This document shows, piece after piece, positions 35,825 to 45,026 of a DNA stretch of 64,000 bases. The DNA lies in the NCBI RefSeq assembly GCF_900115115.1, contig NZ_FOVI01000010.1:1-64000 (forward strand), written 5' to 3'. The stretch is from Paenimyroides ummariense (lineage in GTDB: Bacteria > Bacteroidota > Bacteroidia > Flavobacteriales > Flavobacteriaceae). The position numbers were made by a program, and so were the translations under genes. Every line of letters starts with the position of its first letter. Position 1 is the stretch's first letter. The notes under the pieces were generated by a model that saw nothing but the letters and a program-made list of their open reading frames with translations, did not search any database and was not told the DNA's origin.

Positions 35825-37990
35825 TTAGTTTAATAAATTGTCGTCAACTAAATTTGGTAGCGTAACTTTTAATAAAGGTTCTGCTTCCATTGCACGTTTA
35901 ATTGCAAATACAGCTCCTTCGTTTCTTGCCCAGCTTCTGCGCGAAATACCGTTGTTTACATCCCAGAAAAGCATCGATTTTAAGCGTTGTTCCGCTTCTA
36001 AAGTACCATCAAGAAGCATACCAAAACCACCGTTAATTACTTCGCCCCAACCAACACCGCCGCCGTTGTGAATTGAAACCCAAGTTGCACCGCGGAAACT
36101 GTCGCCAATTACGTTGTGAATTGCCATATCGGCTGTGAATCGAGATCCGTCATAAATATTCGATGTTTCACGATATGGAGAATCTGTTCCCGATACATCA
36201 TGATGATCGCGACCCAATACAACCGGACCAATTTTTCCTGCGGCAATGGCATCGTTAAACGCTTTTGCTATGTTGGTTCTACCTTCGGCATCAGCATATA
36301 AAATTCGAGCTTGAGATCCAACTACCAATTTGTTTTCTTGTGCACCACGAATCCATTGAATATTGTCTTTCATTTGCTGCTGAATTTCAACTGGCGATGT
36401 TTTAATCATTTCCTCTAAAATTTCACAAGCAATAGCATCGGTTTTTTGTAAATCTTCCGGATTATTGCTCGCACAAACCCAACGGAACGGTCCAAAACCG
36501 TAATCAAAACACATTGGTCCCATAATATCTTGCACGTACGATGGATATTTAAATTCACGACCTAATGTTGAATTAGGGTTCATAACATCAGCTCCGGCAC
36601 GCGATGCTTCTAACAAAAAGGCGTTTCCGTAATCAAAAAAGTACGTGCCTTTTGCAGTGTGTTTATTGATGGCTGCCGCATGACGACGCAAGGTTTCCTG
36701 AACTTTTCCTTTAAATAATTCAGGTTGATCGGCCATCATTTGGTTGGCTTCTTCAAACGAAATTCCTACCGGATAATATCCACCAGCCCAAGGATTGTGA
36801 AGCGAAGTTTGATCGGATCCTAAATCGATCATTACATTTTCCTGATCGAATTTTTCCCAAACATCCACCACATTACCTAAATAAGCAATAGAAACTACTT
36901 CGTTATTAGCTTGTGCTTTTTTAACGCGATCTACCAATTGATCTAAATCTTCAATTACTTCGTGAATCCACCCTTGACTGTGACGAATTTTCGTAATTTT
37001 AGGATTTACTTCGGCACAAACCGTGATACAGCCGGCAATAGTTCCTGCTTTTGGTTGCGCACCACTCATTCCGCCTAAACCTGAAGTTACAAACAAGTTA
37101 CCTTTTGGTTCTTTGCCAATTTTTCTGAAACCGTTTAAAACCGTAATGGTTGTACCGTGCACAATTCCCTGCGGACCAATATACATGTACGATCCGGCAG
37201 TCATTTGTCCGTATTGTGTAACACCCAACGCGTTGAATTTTTCCCAATCATCCGGTTTAGAATAGTTCGGAATCATCATTCCATTGGTAACAACAACTCT
37301 TGGCGCATTTTTGTGCGATGGAAACAGGCCCATTGGGTGACCAGAATACATAACCAACGTTTGCTCATCGGTCATTTCGCCCAAATATTTCATGGTTAAT
37401 AAATATTGCGCCCAATTGCTAAAAACGGCTCCGTTACCACCATAAGTAATTAATTCGTGCGGATGTTGCGCCACAGCATAATCCAGATTGTTCTGAATCA
37501 TCATTTGTATGGCTTTTGCCTGTAACGATTTTCCCGGATATTCGTTAATATCACGAGCGTACATGCGGTATTTTGGACGAAAACGGTACATGTAAATTCT
37601 ACCGTATTTTTCTAATTCTTCCTTAAATTCAGGTATCAACGTTTCGTGATGTTGCGGTTCAAAATAGCGCAAAGCATTACGTAATGCCAATGTTTTTTCT
37701 TCTGCCGATAATATTTCTTTACGCTTTGGTGCGTGGTTAATGGTAGCGTCGTATAAAGCTTTTGATGGCAATTGTGCCGGAATTCCCTGAAGAATTTCTT
37801 CTTGAAACGTCATAATTCTCGGTTTTGTTTTTTTCTTAATTTGATCGATTAATTTACTAAATCCGTAAGGGCAGTGCTTGCATCCACTCATGCAACAATG
37901 TCCACGATTTAAAAGATATTTTTCGGTAAAAATTCTAAAACCTTTGTCCGAAAGGTAATAATCTTCACCTTCAATTAAATCTTTTCTCAT
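35825..37990 (-). CDS. hutU: DUF5522-urocanate hydratase fusion
   Basis: Residues 60-721 are urocanate hydratase, which converts urocanate to imidazolonepropionate with tightly bound NAD+ in histidine breakdown; YGGNGAVFSNWAQY, TSGLGGMSGAQPKA and the C-terminal RNEGAVFAIKRAM are typical. Residues 1-59 form a separate small domain with CCMSGCKHCPYGF, matching DUF5522, a family normally encoded as its own short gene. No stop separates the two. The usual hydratase start corresponds to the in-frame ATG at 37813, which may still be used. No other hut enzyme is in the window. Confidence 0.9.
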   Translation of the reverse strand: MRKDLIEGEDYYLSDKGFRIFTEKYLLNRGHCCMSGCKHCPYGFSKLIDQIKKKTKPRIMTFQEEILQGIPAQLPSKALYDATINHAPKRKEILSAEEKTLALRNALRYFEPQHHETLIPEFKEELEKYGRIYMYRFRPKYRMYARDINEYPGKSLQAKAIQMMIQNNLDYAVAQHPHELITYGGNGAVFSNWAQYLLTMKYLGEMTDEQTLVMYSGHPMGLFPSHKNAPRVVVTNGMMIPNYSKPDDWEKFNALGVTQYGQMTAGSYMYIGPQGIVHGTTITVLNGFRKIGKEPKGNLFVTSGLGGMSGAQPKAGTIAGCITVCAEVNPKITKIRHSQGWIHEVIEDLDQLVDRVKKAQANNEVVSIAYLGNVVDVWEKFDQENVMIDLGSDQTSLHNPWAGGYYPVGISFEEANQMMADQPELFKGKVQETLRRHAAAINKHTAKGTYFFDYGNAFLLEASRAGADVMNPNSTLGREFKYPSYVQDIMGPMCFDYGFGPFRWVCASNNPEDLQKTDAIACEILEEMIKTSPVEIQQQMKDNIQWIRGAQENKLVVGSQARILYADAEGRTNIAKAFNDAIAAGKIGPVVLGRDHHDVSGTDSPYRETSNIYDGSRFTADMAIHNVIGDSFRGATWVSIHNGGGVGWGEVINGGFGMLLDGTLEAEQRLKSMLFWDVNNGISRRSWARNEGAVFAIKRAMEAEPLLKVTLPNLVDDNLLN

Positions 37991-38066
37991 AACTACAAAA
38001 TTAGTGAATATTTTTTGTTTTTTTTTGAATGTAGTTTATCAGGATATCGCCCCTTTAGTTGCCAAG

Positions 38067-38096
38067 TTGTGATTTACTATTTTTTTTGTAATTTTA
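38067..38096 (+). promoter_or_regulatory. Promoter of the toxin-antitoxin pair
   Basis: TTG (38067-38069), a 19-nt spacer and TAATTTTA (38089-38096; 7 of 8 to the consensus) lie 17 bp before the antitoxin start. Confidence 0.45.
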
Positions 38097-38113
38097 CTTT
38101 AAAATAAATAATT

Positions 38114-38365
38114 ATGGATATTCAGGCTACAAAATTGGAGCTAATAAAACGTCTTTTGCTTGTTGACAAAGAATCGGTTCTAGAAGAATTGAAAAAAATA
38201 CTTTTGTCAAACTCAAACAAAGAAGAGGTTGTTGGTTATTCAACAGATGGAAAGCCTTTAACTTTGAAGGAATATCATAAAAAAGTACAGAAAGGAATTG
38301 ATGATATAGCATCAGGCAATTTTACTACAGACGAAGACTTTGCTAAAGAAATTGAAACTTGGTAA
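38114..38365 (+). CDS. Putative antitoxin of a ParE/RelE-type pair
   Basis: This is an 83-residue acidic, helical protein. Its centre (GYSTDGKPLTLKEYHKKVQK) and C-terminus (DEDFAKEIETW) resemble antitoxins that wrap RelE/ParE toxins. It ends 3 bp before the toxin start, the usual order. The call rests mainly on the neighbour. Confidence 0.7.
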   Translation: MDIQATKLELIKRLLLVDKESVLEELKKILLSNSNKEEVVGYSTDGKPLTLKEYHKKVQKGIDDIASGNFTTDEDFAKEIETW

Positions 38366-38368
38366 ATC

Positions 38369-38674
38369 ATGTACAAAATTAAATGGTCTAATGAAGCAAA
38401 ATCGGATGTAAAAAATATTTATGATTTTATAAAATTGAAATCTGTTGAAGCAGCAAAGAATTTGGTGGCAGCTATTAGAAATGCACCTAATTCGATCATT
38501 TTTGAAAATCAGTTTAGTGCAGATGAATACGCTTTACAATGTAGAAAAATTGTGGTGAAAAACTATAAAATTCTTTATGTTGCTGATGTTCAAAACAAAA
38601 CCATAGATGTAATAGCAGTTTTTGATACCAGACAAAATCCTGATAAACTAACGGATATTGTTATAAAACCTTAA
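38369..38674 (+). CDS. ParE/RelE-superfamily toxin
   Basis: This 101-residue protein has the fold's usual sequence run: KIKWSNEAKSDVKNIYDFI at the N-terminus, a helix-rich middle (AAKNLVAAIRNAP), then CRKIVVKNYKILYVAD and VIAVFDTRQNP at the C-terminus. Members inhibit gyrase (ParE) or cut mRNA on the ribosome (RelE); the sequence alone does not decide between them. It is the second gene of a two-gene unit. Confidence 0.85.
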   Translation: MYKIKWSNEAKSDVKNIYDFIKLKSVEAAKNLVAAIRNAPNSIIFENQFSADEYALQCRKIVVKNYKILYVADVQNKTIDVIAVFDTRQNPDKLTDIVIKP

Positions 38675-38686
38675 AGACGACTCCAA

Positions 38687-39013
38687 ATGCGATTGATTAT
38701 TTCTAAATTTTGGGTGCCAAAAGGGTTTTCGGGTATAACTGTTTACCCGTTTATTTTTGCGCGCGAAAAGCATCTACGTACCCATAAAACCTTTGTTAAT
38801 CACGAAAAAATACATTTGCGACAGCAGATAGAATTATTAATTCTTCCGTTTTTTATTTGGTATGTTTTGGAATTTCTGGTTCGATTGATTCAATATAAAA
38901 ATCGAAAAAAAGCTTACCGAAATATTTCCTTTGAACGGGAAGCTTACGCAAACGAATCGAATACAGATTATCTTGCCAACCGAAAATTCTTTTCTTTTTT
39001 AAATTATTTATGA
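38687..39013 (+). CDS. Small membrane protein with HExxH motif
   Basis: This 108-residue protein has a zinc-peptidase-like HEKIH at residues 39-43, a transmembrane helix right after it (about 49-68, LLILPFFIWYVLEFLV) and FEREAY at 82-87, where a third Glu ligand could lie. It resembles a minimal membrane metalloprotease, but no activity is established. Its stop overlaps the start of the next gene (ATGA), so it is co-translated with the ACC-deaminase-like enzyme. Confidence 0.6.
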   Translation: MRLIISKFWVPKGFSGITVYPFIFAREKHLRTHKTFVNHEKIHLRQQIELLILPFFIWYVLEFLVRLIQYKNRKKAYRNISFEREAYANESNTDYLANRKFFSFLNYL

Positions 39014-39894
39014 TACAGCCACAACAAGAATCCTTCAATCAAAAAATAGCTATTCCGAATGATTTTGGGATCGAAGTTTATGTAAAGAGGGAAGATGTGC
39101 TGCATAGTGAAATATCGGGCAATAAATTCCGAAAACTAAAATACAATTTAATCGAGGCTCGAACATTAGGATTTACAAAATTACTGACATTTGGCGGAGC
39201 GTATTCTAACCATATTGCGGCAGTAGCGGCGGCTGGTAAAGAATTTGGTTTTGAAACGATCGGAGTAATTCGTGGCGAAGAATTGCAGGAGAAATATCTG
39301 GAAAATCCTACATTAAAAAAAGCATCAGAAAACGGAATGCAGTTTGAATTTGTTACCAGAACGCAATATCGCGATAAAAATAATACAGAGTTTTTAGATC
39401 AATTGAAAGAAAAGTTTGGCGATTTTTACTTGATTCCAGAAGGCGGAACAAACAAATTGGCTGTAAAAGGATGCAAAGAAATTTTAACAGATGACGACAA
39501 AATGTTTGATTTTATCTGTTGTGCTGTTGGTACAGGCGGAACCATTTCGGGAATTATCAACAGTTTAAAACCGCATCAAAAAGCACTTGGTTTTCCTGCT
39601 TTAAAAGGCGATTTCTTAACAGAAGATATCCAAAAATATGCAGAAAACAGTCAGTGGAATTTGGTAACTGATTATCATTTTGGAGGTTACGCAAAGTTAA
39701 ATGATAAACTGAGACAGTTTATGAAACAATTTTTTAAAAAATATTTAATATCTTTGGATCCTGTTTATACATCAAAAACGTTTTTTGGTGTAATCGATTT
39801 GATATCAAAAGGTTATTTTAAACCCGATTCAAAAATATTAATAATTCATACAGGAGGTTTACAAGGGCTTCAATCTAACATTGCTGAAATATGA
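39010..39894 (+). CDS. PLP-dependent ACC deaminase / D-cysteine desulfhydrase family enzyme
   Basis: This 294-residue fold-type II PLP enzyme has the likely PLP Lys at residue 39 in SGNKFRKLK, with GGAYSNHIAAVAAAG for substrate/cofactor binding and the phosphate-binding loop GTGGTISG. Family members break down 1-aminocyclopropane-1-carboxylate or D-cysteine; which applies cannot be told from sequence. The start overlaps the preceding stop and its stop overlaps the next start, both as ATGA. Confidence 0.85.
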   Translation: MIQPQQESFNQKIAIPNDFGIEVYVKREDVLHSEISGNKFRKLKYNLIEARTLGFTKLLTFGGAYSNHIAAVAAAGKEFGFETIGVIRGEELQEKYLENPTLKKASENGMQFEFVTRTQYRDKNNTEFLDQLKEKFGDFYLIPEGGTNKLAVKGCKEILTDDDKMFDFICCAVGTGGTISGIINSLKPHQKALGFPALKGDFLTEDIQKYAENSQWNLVTDYHFGGYAKLNDKLRQFMKQFFKKYLISLDPVYTSKTFFGVIDLISKGYFKPDSKILIIHTGGLQGLQSNIAEI

Positions 39895-40808
39895 AGAAAG
39901 TATTGTCCGTACTATTTACAGGATTGATTTTAATGAGTTGCAGTGCGGCTCATAATACAAAAGTAAAAGAAAAGATTGCCAAAGAATACGGAAATGGTGA
40001 TAATAAGAAGAAAAAAGTAGTTGTTACAACCGCATCTGCAGTTAAAAAAGAAAGTACTCCGATAGCAGAACCAAAACCTGCAAAACCTGTTAAACCTTTA
40101 TTAGAAAAAGACGACAGTGAAACATTAATAGCAACTTCAAAAGTAAATGTTTCTAAAAATACCGTAGAAGATTATATAAATTTATATTCTGGTGCAGCAA
40201 TGCAAAGCATGAAAACGTACGGAATTCCTGCAAGTATTAAACTGGCACAAGGAATTTTAGAATCGGGATCAGGAAACGGAACGTTGTGCAGAACAGCCAA
40301 CAACCATTTCGGAATTAAATGTAAGGAAGAATGGACAGGCGAAACGGTTTCTCATACCGATGATGCTCCAAACGAATGCTTTAGAAAATACCATTCAGCA
40401 ATGGAATCTTACAACGATCATTCCGAATTTTTAGCAAACAGAGTGTACTACAAAAATTTGTTCACATTAGATAAAAGCGATTATTCTGCTTGGGCAAAAG
40501 GTTTAAAAAAAGCGGGTTATGCTACAGATCCTCGTTATCCTCAAAAATTAATCAGCATTATAGAGCGATATAAGTTGTACGAATACGATCAAAAAGTTTT
40601 AGGTTCAGATTATCAGTTTGTTCCAACGAAAACCGATGAAGTTTTAGCAACAAATTACGGAGCTCAAGCACAAACTTATACCGTTCAGGCAGGTGATACA
40701 TTGTTTGCAATCTGTCAGAAATTTAATTCGTCGGTAGATCATATCAAACAATTAAACAGTTTAAATTCAAACAATTTAAGTGTAGGGCAAATCATAAAAA
40801 TTCAATAA
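39891..40808 (+). CDS. Exported glucosaminidase lipoprotein with LysM domain
   Basis: This is a 305-residue peptidoglycan hydrolase. It has a lipoprotein signal (Cys17 in LILMSCSAAH), a Lys/Pro-rich linker, a FlgJ/glucosaminidase-type catalytic domain (about 90-220: SIKLAQGILESGSGNG with the catalytic Glu, NNHFGIKCK, then YRKYHSAMESYNDHS-like sequence) and one LysM at the C-terminus (YTVQAGDTLFAICQKF). It would cut glycan strands in the periplasm. hemL follows without a gap. Confidence 0.9.
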   Translation: MKKVLSVLFTGLILMSCSAAHNTKVKEKIAKEYGNGDNKKKKVVVTTASAVKKESTPIAEPKPAKPVKPLLEKDDSETLIATSKVNVSKNTVEDYINLYSGAAMQSMKTYGIPASIKLAQGILESGSGNGTLCRTANNHFGIKCKEEWTGETVSHTDDAPNECFRKYHSAMESYNDHSEFLANRVYYKNLFTLDKSDYSAWAKGLKKAGYATDPRYPQKLISIIERYKLYEYDQKVLGSDYQFVPTKTDEVLATNYGAQAQTYTVQAGDTLFAICQKFNSSVDHIKQLNSLNSNNLSVGQIIKIQ

Positions 40809-42089
40809 ATGTTATACAAACGTAGCAGCGAATTATTCGTTGAAGCATTAAAATATATACCGGGAGGAGTTAATTCTCCCGTTCGTGCGTTTAAATCGGT
40901 AGGTGGAACGCCTATTTTCATTAAAAAAGCCAATGGAGCTTATCTTTTTGATGAAGATGATAAACGATACATTGACTACATTAATTCATGGGGGCCAATG
41001 ATTTTGGGTCATGCGTATCAGCCCGTAATTGATGCCGTAATTGAGAAAACAAAATTGGGAACATCGTTTGGAACTCCCACAGAGATAGAAACCAAAATTG
41101 CTAAATTGGCTGTTTCAATGGTTCCGAATATTGATAAAATTCGATTTGTAAATTCAGGAACCGAAGCTTGTATGAGTGCGGTTCGTTTGGCGAGAGGTTT
41201 TACAAAACGAGAAAAAATAATCAAATTCCGCGGTTGTTACCACGGGCATTCCGATTCTTTTTTAATTGCAGCTGGTAGTGGTTTGTCAACTTTTGGAGTG
41301 CCTTCAAGTCCCGGAGTTACAAAAGGAACTGCGCAAGATACTTTGTTGGCTAATTTCAACGATTTAAATTCTGTGAAAGAATTATTTCAAGCGAATAAAA
41401 ACGAAATTGCAGCCATTATCATTGAACCGGTAGCAGGAAATATGGGCTGTGTGCCACCCGTGAATAATTTTCTTCAAGAATTAAGATCGATCTGTGATGA
41501 AAACGGAACATTGTTGATTTTTGATGAAGTAATGACCGGTTTTCGTTTGGCAAAAGGTGGTGCGCAAGAATTGTTTAATGTGAACGCAGATATTGTTTGT
41601 TTTGGTAAAGTAATTGGTGGTGGCTTACCAGTTGGTGCATTTGCTGCACGTACCGAAATTATGGATTATCTGGCACCTGTAGGTCCAGTTTATCAGGCAG
41701 GAACATTATCGGGGAATCCGTTGGCAATGGCAGCTGGTTTGGCTATGTTGCAGGCTATAAACAACGATGCTGAATTATTCAATCGTTTAGAAGCAAAAAC
41801 AGCCTATTTGGAAGAAGGAATCCGCAAGGTTTTAAATGCAAACAATAAAACGTTTACAGTAAACAGAGTAGGTTCTATGATTTCGATTTTCTTTTGTGAG
41901 AACGCAGTGGAAAATTACGAAGATGCTTCAAAAGCAGATACACCCGAGTTTAAAAAGTTCTTTCACGATTTGTTAGAGCGCGGTATTTACATTGCACCGT
42001 CAAGCTACGAAACATGGTTTATTACCGACGCTTTATCTTACGAAGATTTAGACGAAACAATAAAAGTTATAGACGAAGTAACGAAATAA
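40809..42089 (+). CDS. hemL: Glutamate-1-semialdehyde 2,1-aminomutase
   Basis: HemL converts glutamate-1-semialdehyde to 5-aminolevulinate in the C5 route to haem. The 426-residue PLP enzyme has the start [20 protein letters not shown], the conserved [16 protein letters not shown] and the cofactor Lys267 in [14 protein letters not shown]. It directly follows the glucosaminidase gene and ends the operon. Confidence 0.96.
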   Translation: MLYKRSSELFVEALKYIPGGVNSPVRAFKSVGGTPIFIKKANGAYLFDEDDKRYIDYINSWGPMILGHAYQPVIDAVIEKTKLGTSFGTPTEIETKIAKLAVSMVPNIDKIRFVNSGTEACMSAVRLARGFTKREKIIKFRGCYHGHSDSFLIAAGSGLSTFGVPSSPGVTKGTAQDTLLANFNDLNSVKELFQANKNEIAAIIIEPVAGNMGCVPPVNNFLQELRSICDENGTLLIFDEVMTGFRLAKGGAQELFNVNADIVCFGKVIGGGLPVGAFAARTEIMDYLAPVGPVYQAGTLSGNPLAMAAGLAMLQAINNDAELFNRLEAKTAYLEEGIRKVLNANNKTFTVNRVGSMISIFFCENAVENYEDASKADTPEFKKFFHDLLERGIYIAPSSYETWFITDALSYEDLDETIKVIDEVTK

Positions 42090-42091
42090 AA

Positions 42092-42126
42092 AAATGCCCC
42101 AAACAGTATCAACTTTTGGGGCATTT
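42092..42126. terminator. Bidirectional terminator between hemL and an outer-membrane protein gene
   Basis: A 12-bp perfect stem (42092-42103 with 42115-42126) surrounds an 11-nt loop, between convergent genes. Confidence 0.88.
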
Positions 42127-42138
42127 ACATTTTTACTT

Positions 42139-44913
42139 TTATTCCTCATCAAAACCGTATCTGCTTTTCTTCTTTCCTGCAAACTTTTCTAATTTATAAG
42201 TCACAGAAAACATTACATATTGTTTTAAAATGGTGTTTTGAACATCTGAAATGTTAGTTGGCGAAACACTTCTTCTAACACTTTGGTTTTGATTTAAAAT
42301 ATCATAAATTTTAACTTTAGCCAAGAAACGTTCGTTAAAGAAATTGTATCCTAAACTGGCATTCCAAAGCAAGAAATCTTTTCTAAAATCGCTGGAAAGG
42401 CTAGAGTTGTATTCGTACATAATATCACTACCAAAAACTACATTTTTAGGCATGTACGATGTAATCATTAAACCCGCATTGTGTTTAAAAAAGTTCGATT
42501 TATCAATAATAAAATTATCAAAACTATTATTTACAATTTCGTAACTGTAATTAGGCTTAATAATTAGTTTTTTATTAAAATCGAAAGTAAGACTTAATTC
42601 TGGTTGAATAGATGAACGGTTGGTACTGTAAAGTACACCGTTTTGCACACCTTTATCTAATCCGTTATTAAATTCGATACCTGCTGCAACAGTTAATTTA
42701 TCTTTATCTGTTATTTGAAAACCCTTGTTGTAATTAATTCCAAGCCAATAATCATAAGTGTTTTCGATGTTTATGTAGGTAGAATAACCCACGTAATTTT
42801 CATCGAAAATGGTAGATGATGTTATTCCGCGTGAATTAAAAGTTCCACCGGCAAAAACATAGTATCCTGATCGTGTTTGCCAATCGTAATTGTTAAAATT
42901 TAAATATAGATTATGACGTTGAGTTGTTTGTAAATCTTTGTTTCCTTTTGATATAAACAGCGGGTTCGATAAATCTTCATACTCTAACAACTGGTTCATC
43001 ATTGGGCTTTCTTCACGGTAAGAATAATTTAAGCTGATGCTTGTTGATTTCCCAATGCGGTAATTTCCGTATGTTCTAATACTTGGCAATAAATCGGTAC
43101 GTTGATTTAAAAAGTTTGTGCCGTTGTAATACGATGCTACATCGTAATTGTTTATGGCTGTTCCTGCACCTGCACTAAAATAAAATTTTTCGCCTGTTAG
43201 CTGGTATCCAATGCTTGGATCCAATCTATATCCTTTTAAATTGTTGCTGAACGATAATAAATCGTTGTAATCAGAAAAATTATCAGCATTTTCATTCCAA
43301 TCAAAAGTACTTCTGCCTTGAAATTCATTTCTCCACGTATTCGTAGCACTCAACGTTAATGTTTGTTTACTACCAATAGGTTCCCGATAAACCACATTTA
43401 ACGCATAACGGTCTGTATGGTTTGACGATAGAATGTTTTGATTTCTGATATCGTCTGGTAATTGAGTTTGATAGAAATAGTTCGCAGAATTTCTTAATTG
43501 CTCTGTTTGATTATTTGAGTTGTCGTTGGTAAACGTAAAACTTAAACTACGACCTTTACGTTTAAATCTGCGCGATAACAATAATTGGTTTTGAAAATTG
43601 TAAGTATCGCCACTTGTAAAATTATCGTTTGTAGATTCGTTCAACAATTCTCCTGATTCATTGCGGGTTACACTAAATCCGTTAGTTCGCGATGAACTAA
43701 TACCACGCTCTAATTTAGGAATTATAGATAATGTTGTAAGTGAATCTATTGCTATTTCAACTTCATAATTAAAAGTGTGTTTTGTTGATTTAGAGCGTAG
43801 TTCTGATTCCGATTCGGTAATGTATCTGTTTTCAGGTAAAAGATTTTCTATACGCGATTTGTTCTTGTTTCTGTTTTCAACTTCACGAAATAAGTAATTA
43901 CCATTCACATTGTTGTTTTTACCCCAAGTATCGCTGTAATTTAAACCAAGCATATCGGTTTGACTAATACCTTGTTGTCCGCCAAAATCCATTCCGTTTA
44001 CTGAAAAAGATCCGTCGCTGCTCCAAGATGAATAACTGTTTCTACCGCCCGACATGTTGTCCATAATTTCATCTGTAGAAAAGCCTTGAGAATTAATGTT
44101 GTTTGATGATCCTAAAACGCTAATTTTAAAATCGCCTTTAAAATAGTTGAACAAAAGCGACGATTCGTATCGGTCATCTGTTCCATATCCGGCAATAATC
44201 CTTCCAAACAAGCCTTTGTTTTTATCGTCGTCAATGGTAAGATTGATAGTTTTTGTTTCGCCGTTAGATTGCGCGCCTGAGAGTTTTTCTTCTTTCGATT
44301 TAAAATTGGTAATCTGTACTTTGTTAATAATTTCGGCAGGAATATTTTCCATGATTACTTTGCCGTCTTCACTAAAGAAGGGTTTACCGTTCACGATAAT
44401 ATTGGTCACTTCTACACCATTGTGTTTTACTTTACCAGCCTGATCTACTTCTACACCGGGCAATTGTTCTAAAAGTTCTTTCACGGTAGCATCTGGACGC
44501 ACTTTAAATGCCGATGCATTAAATTCTAACGTATCTTTTTTTACGCGTACCGGTGGACCATCGGTAGTAATTACCAATTCGTCTAATACATCGCTTCCAG
44601 GATTTAATGTAATGGTTCCTAAATCGATACTTTCTTTTAAGCTTTCAAAATCTTGCGAAAAATCCTCGAAACCAAGATAAGATATGGTCATAAAAGTTGG
44701 TTCTTCGATTTTTTTAATAGGCATTGAAAATATTCCTTTTATATCGGTAATGGTATAATCTATTAAGGTAGAATCTTTTTTGGAAGATAAATAAATTGTA
44801 GCCGACTCTACAGGTTTTTTATTGTTGTCTGTAACTTTTCCTTTTAACTCAATTTTTTGTGCATAAAGAAATGTACCACACAAAAGCATGCAAATAAGCA
44901 GTAGGTTTTTCAT
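42139..44913 (-). CDS. Outer-membrane beta-barrel protein with carboxypeptidase-like domain, paralogue A
   Basis: This is a 924-residue outer-membrane protein. It has a signal peptide (LLLICMLLCGTFLYAQ), a CarboxypepD_reg-like domain (about 20-110, KIELKGKVTDNNKKPVESAT), a TonB-plug-like region (ELLEQLPGVEVDQAGKV, IIVNGKPFF) and an OMP_b-brl_3-type barrel. ATG 44913 is chosen because it starts the signal peptide; the upstream extension is not family-like. It is a paralogue of the next gene upstream. The cargo is unknown; no SusD gene is adjacent. Confidence 0.85.
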   Translation of the reverse strand: MKNLLLICMLLCGTFLYAQKIELKGKVTDNNKKPVESATIYLSSKKDSTLIDYTITDIKGIFSMPIKKIEEPTFMTISYLGFEDFSQDFESLKESIDLGTITLNPGSDVLDELVITTDGPPVRVKKDTLEFNASAFKVRPDATVKELLEQLPGVEVDQAGKVKHNGVEVTNIIVNGKPFFSEDGKVIMENIPAEIINKVQITNFKSKEEKLSGAQSNGETKTINLTIDDDKNKGLFGRIIAGYGTDDRYESSLLFNYFKGDFKISVLGSSNNINSQGFSTDEIMDNMSGGRNSYSSWSSDGSFSVNGMDFGGQQGISQTDMLGLNYSDTWGKNNNVNGNYLFREVENRNKNKSRIENLLPENRYITESESELRSKSTKHTFNYEVEIAIDSLTTLSIIPKLERGISSSRTNGFSVTRNESGELLNESTNDNFTSGDTYNFQNQLLLSRRFKRKGRSLSFTFTNDNSNNQTEQLRNSANYFYQTQLPDDIRNQNILSSNHTDRYALNVVYREPIGSKQTLTLSATNTWRNEFQGRSTFDWNENADNFSDYNDLLSFSNNLKGYRLDPSIGYQLTGEKFYFSAGAGTAINNYDVASYYNGTNFLNQRTDLLPSIRTYGNYRIGKSTSISLNYSYREESPMMNQLLEYEDLSNPLFISKGNKDLQTTQRHNLYLNFNNYDWQTRSGYYVFAGGTFNSRGITSSTIFDENYVGYSTYINIENTYDYWLGINYNKGFQITDKDKLTVAAGIEFNNGLDKGVQNGVLYSTNRSSIQPELSLTFDFNKKLIIKPNYSYEIVNNSFDNFIIDKSNFFKHNAGLMITSYMPKNVVFGSDIMYEYNSSLSSDFRKDFLLWNASLGYNFFNERFLAKVKIYDILNQNQSVRRSVSPTNISDVQNTILKQYVMFSVTYKLEKFAGKKKSRYGFDEE

Positions 44914-44970
44914 AAATGTTTTTTTATTAGTTTTTAGTAAACGCAAAAATGTTAAAAAAAGTATATAAAA

Positions 44971-45001
44971 AAAAGCGTGGAATAATTTTTCACACGCTTT
45001 T
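44971..45001 (-). terminator. Terminator after barrel paralogue B
   Basis: AAAAGCGTG (44971-44979) pairs with CACGCTTTT (44993-45001), with an A-run on the left that becomes a T-run on the minus strand. It separates the two paralogues. Confidence 0.75.
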
Positions 45002-45026
45002 AACATTTTTATTATTTGAAATAATT

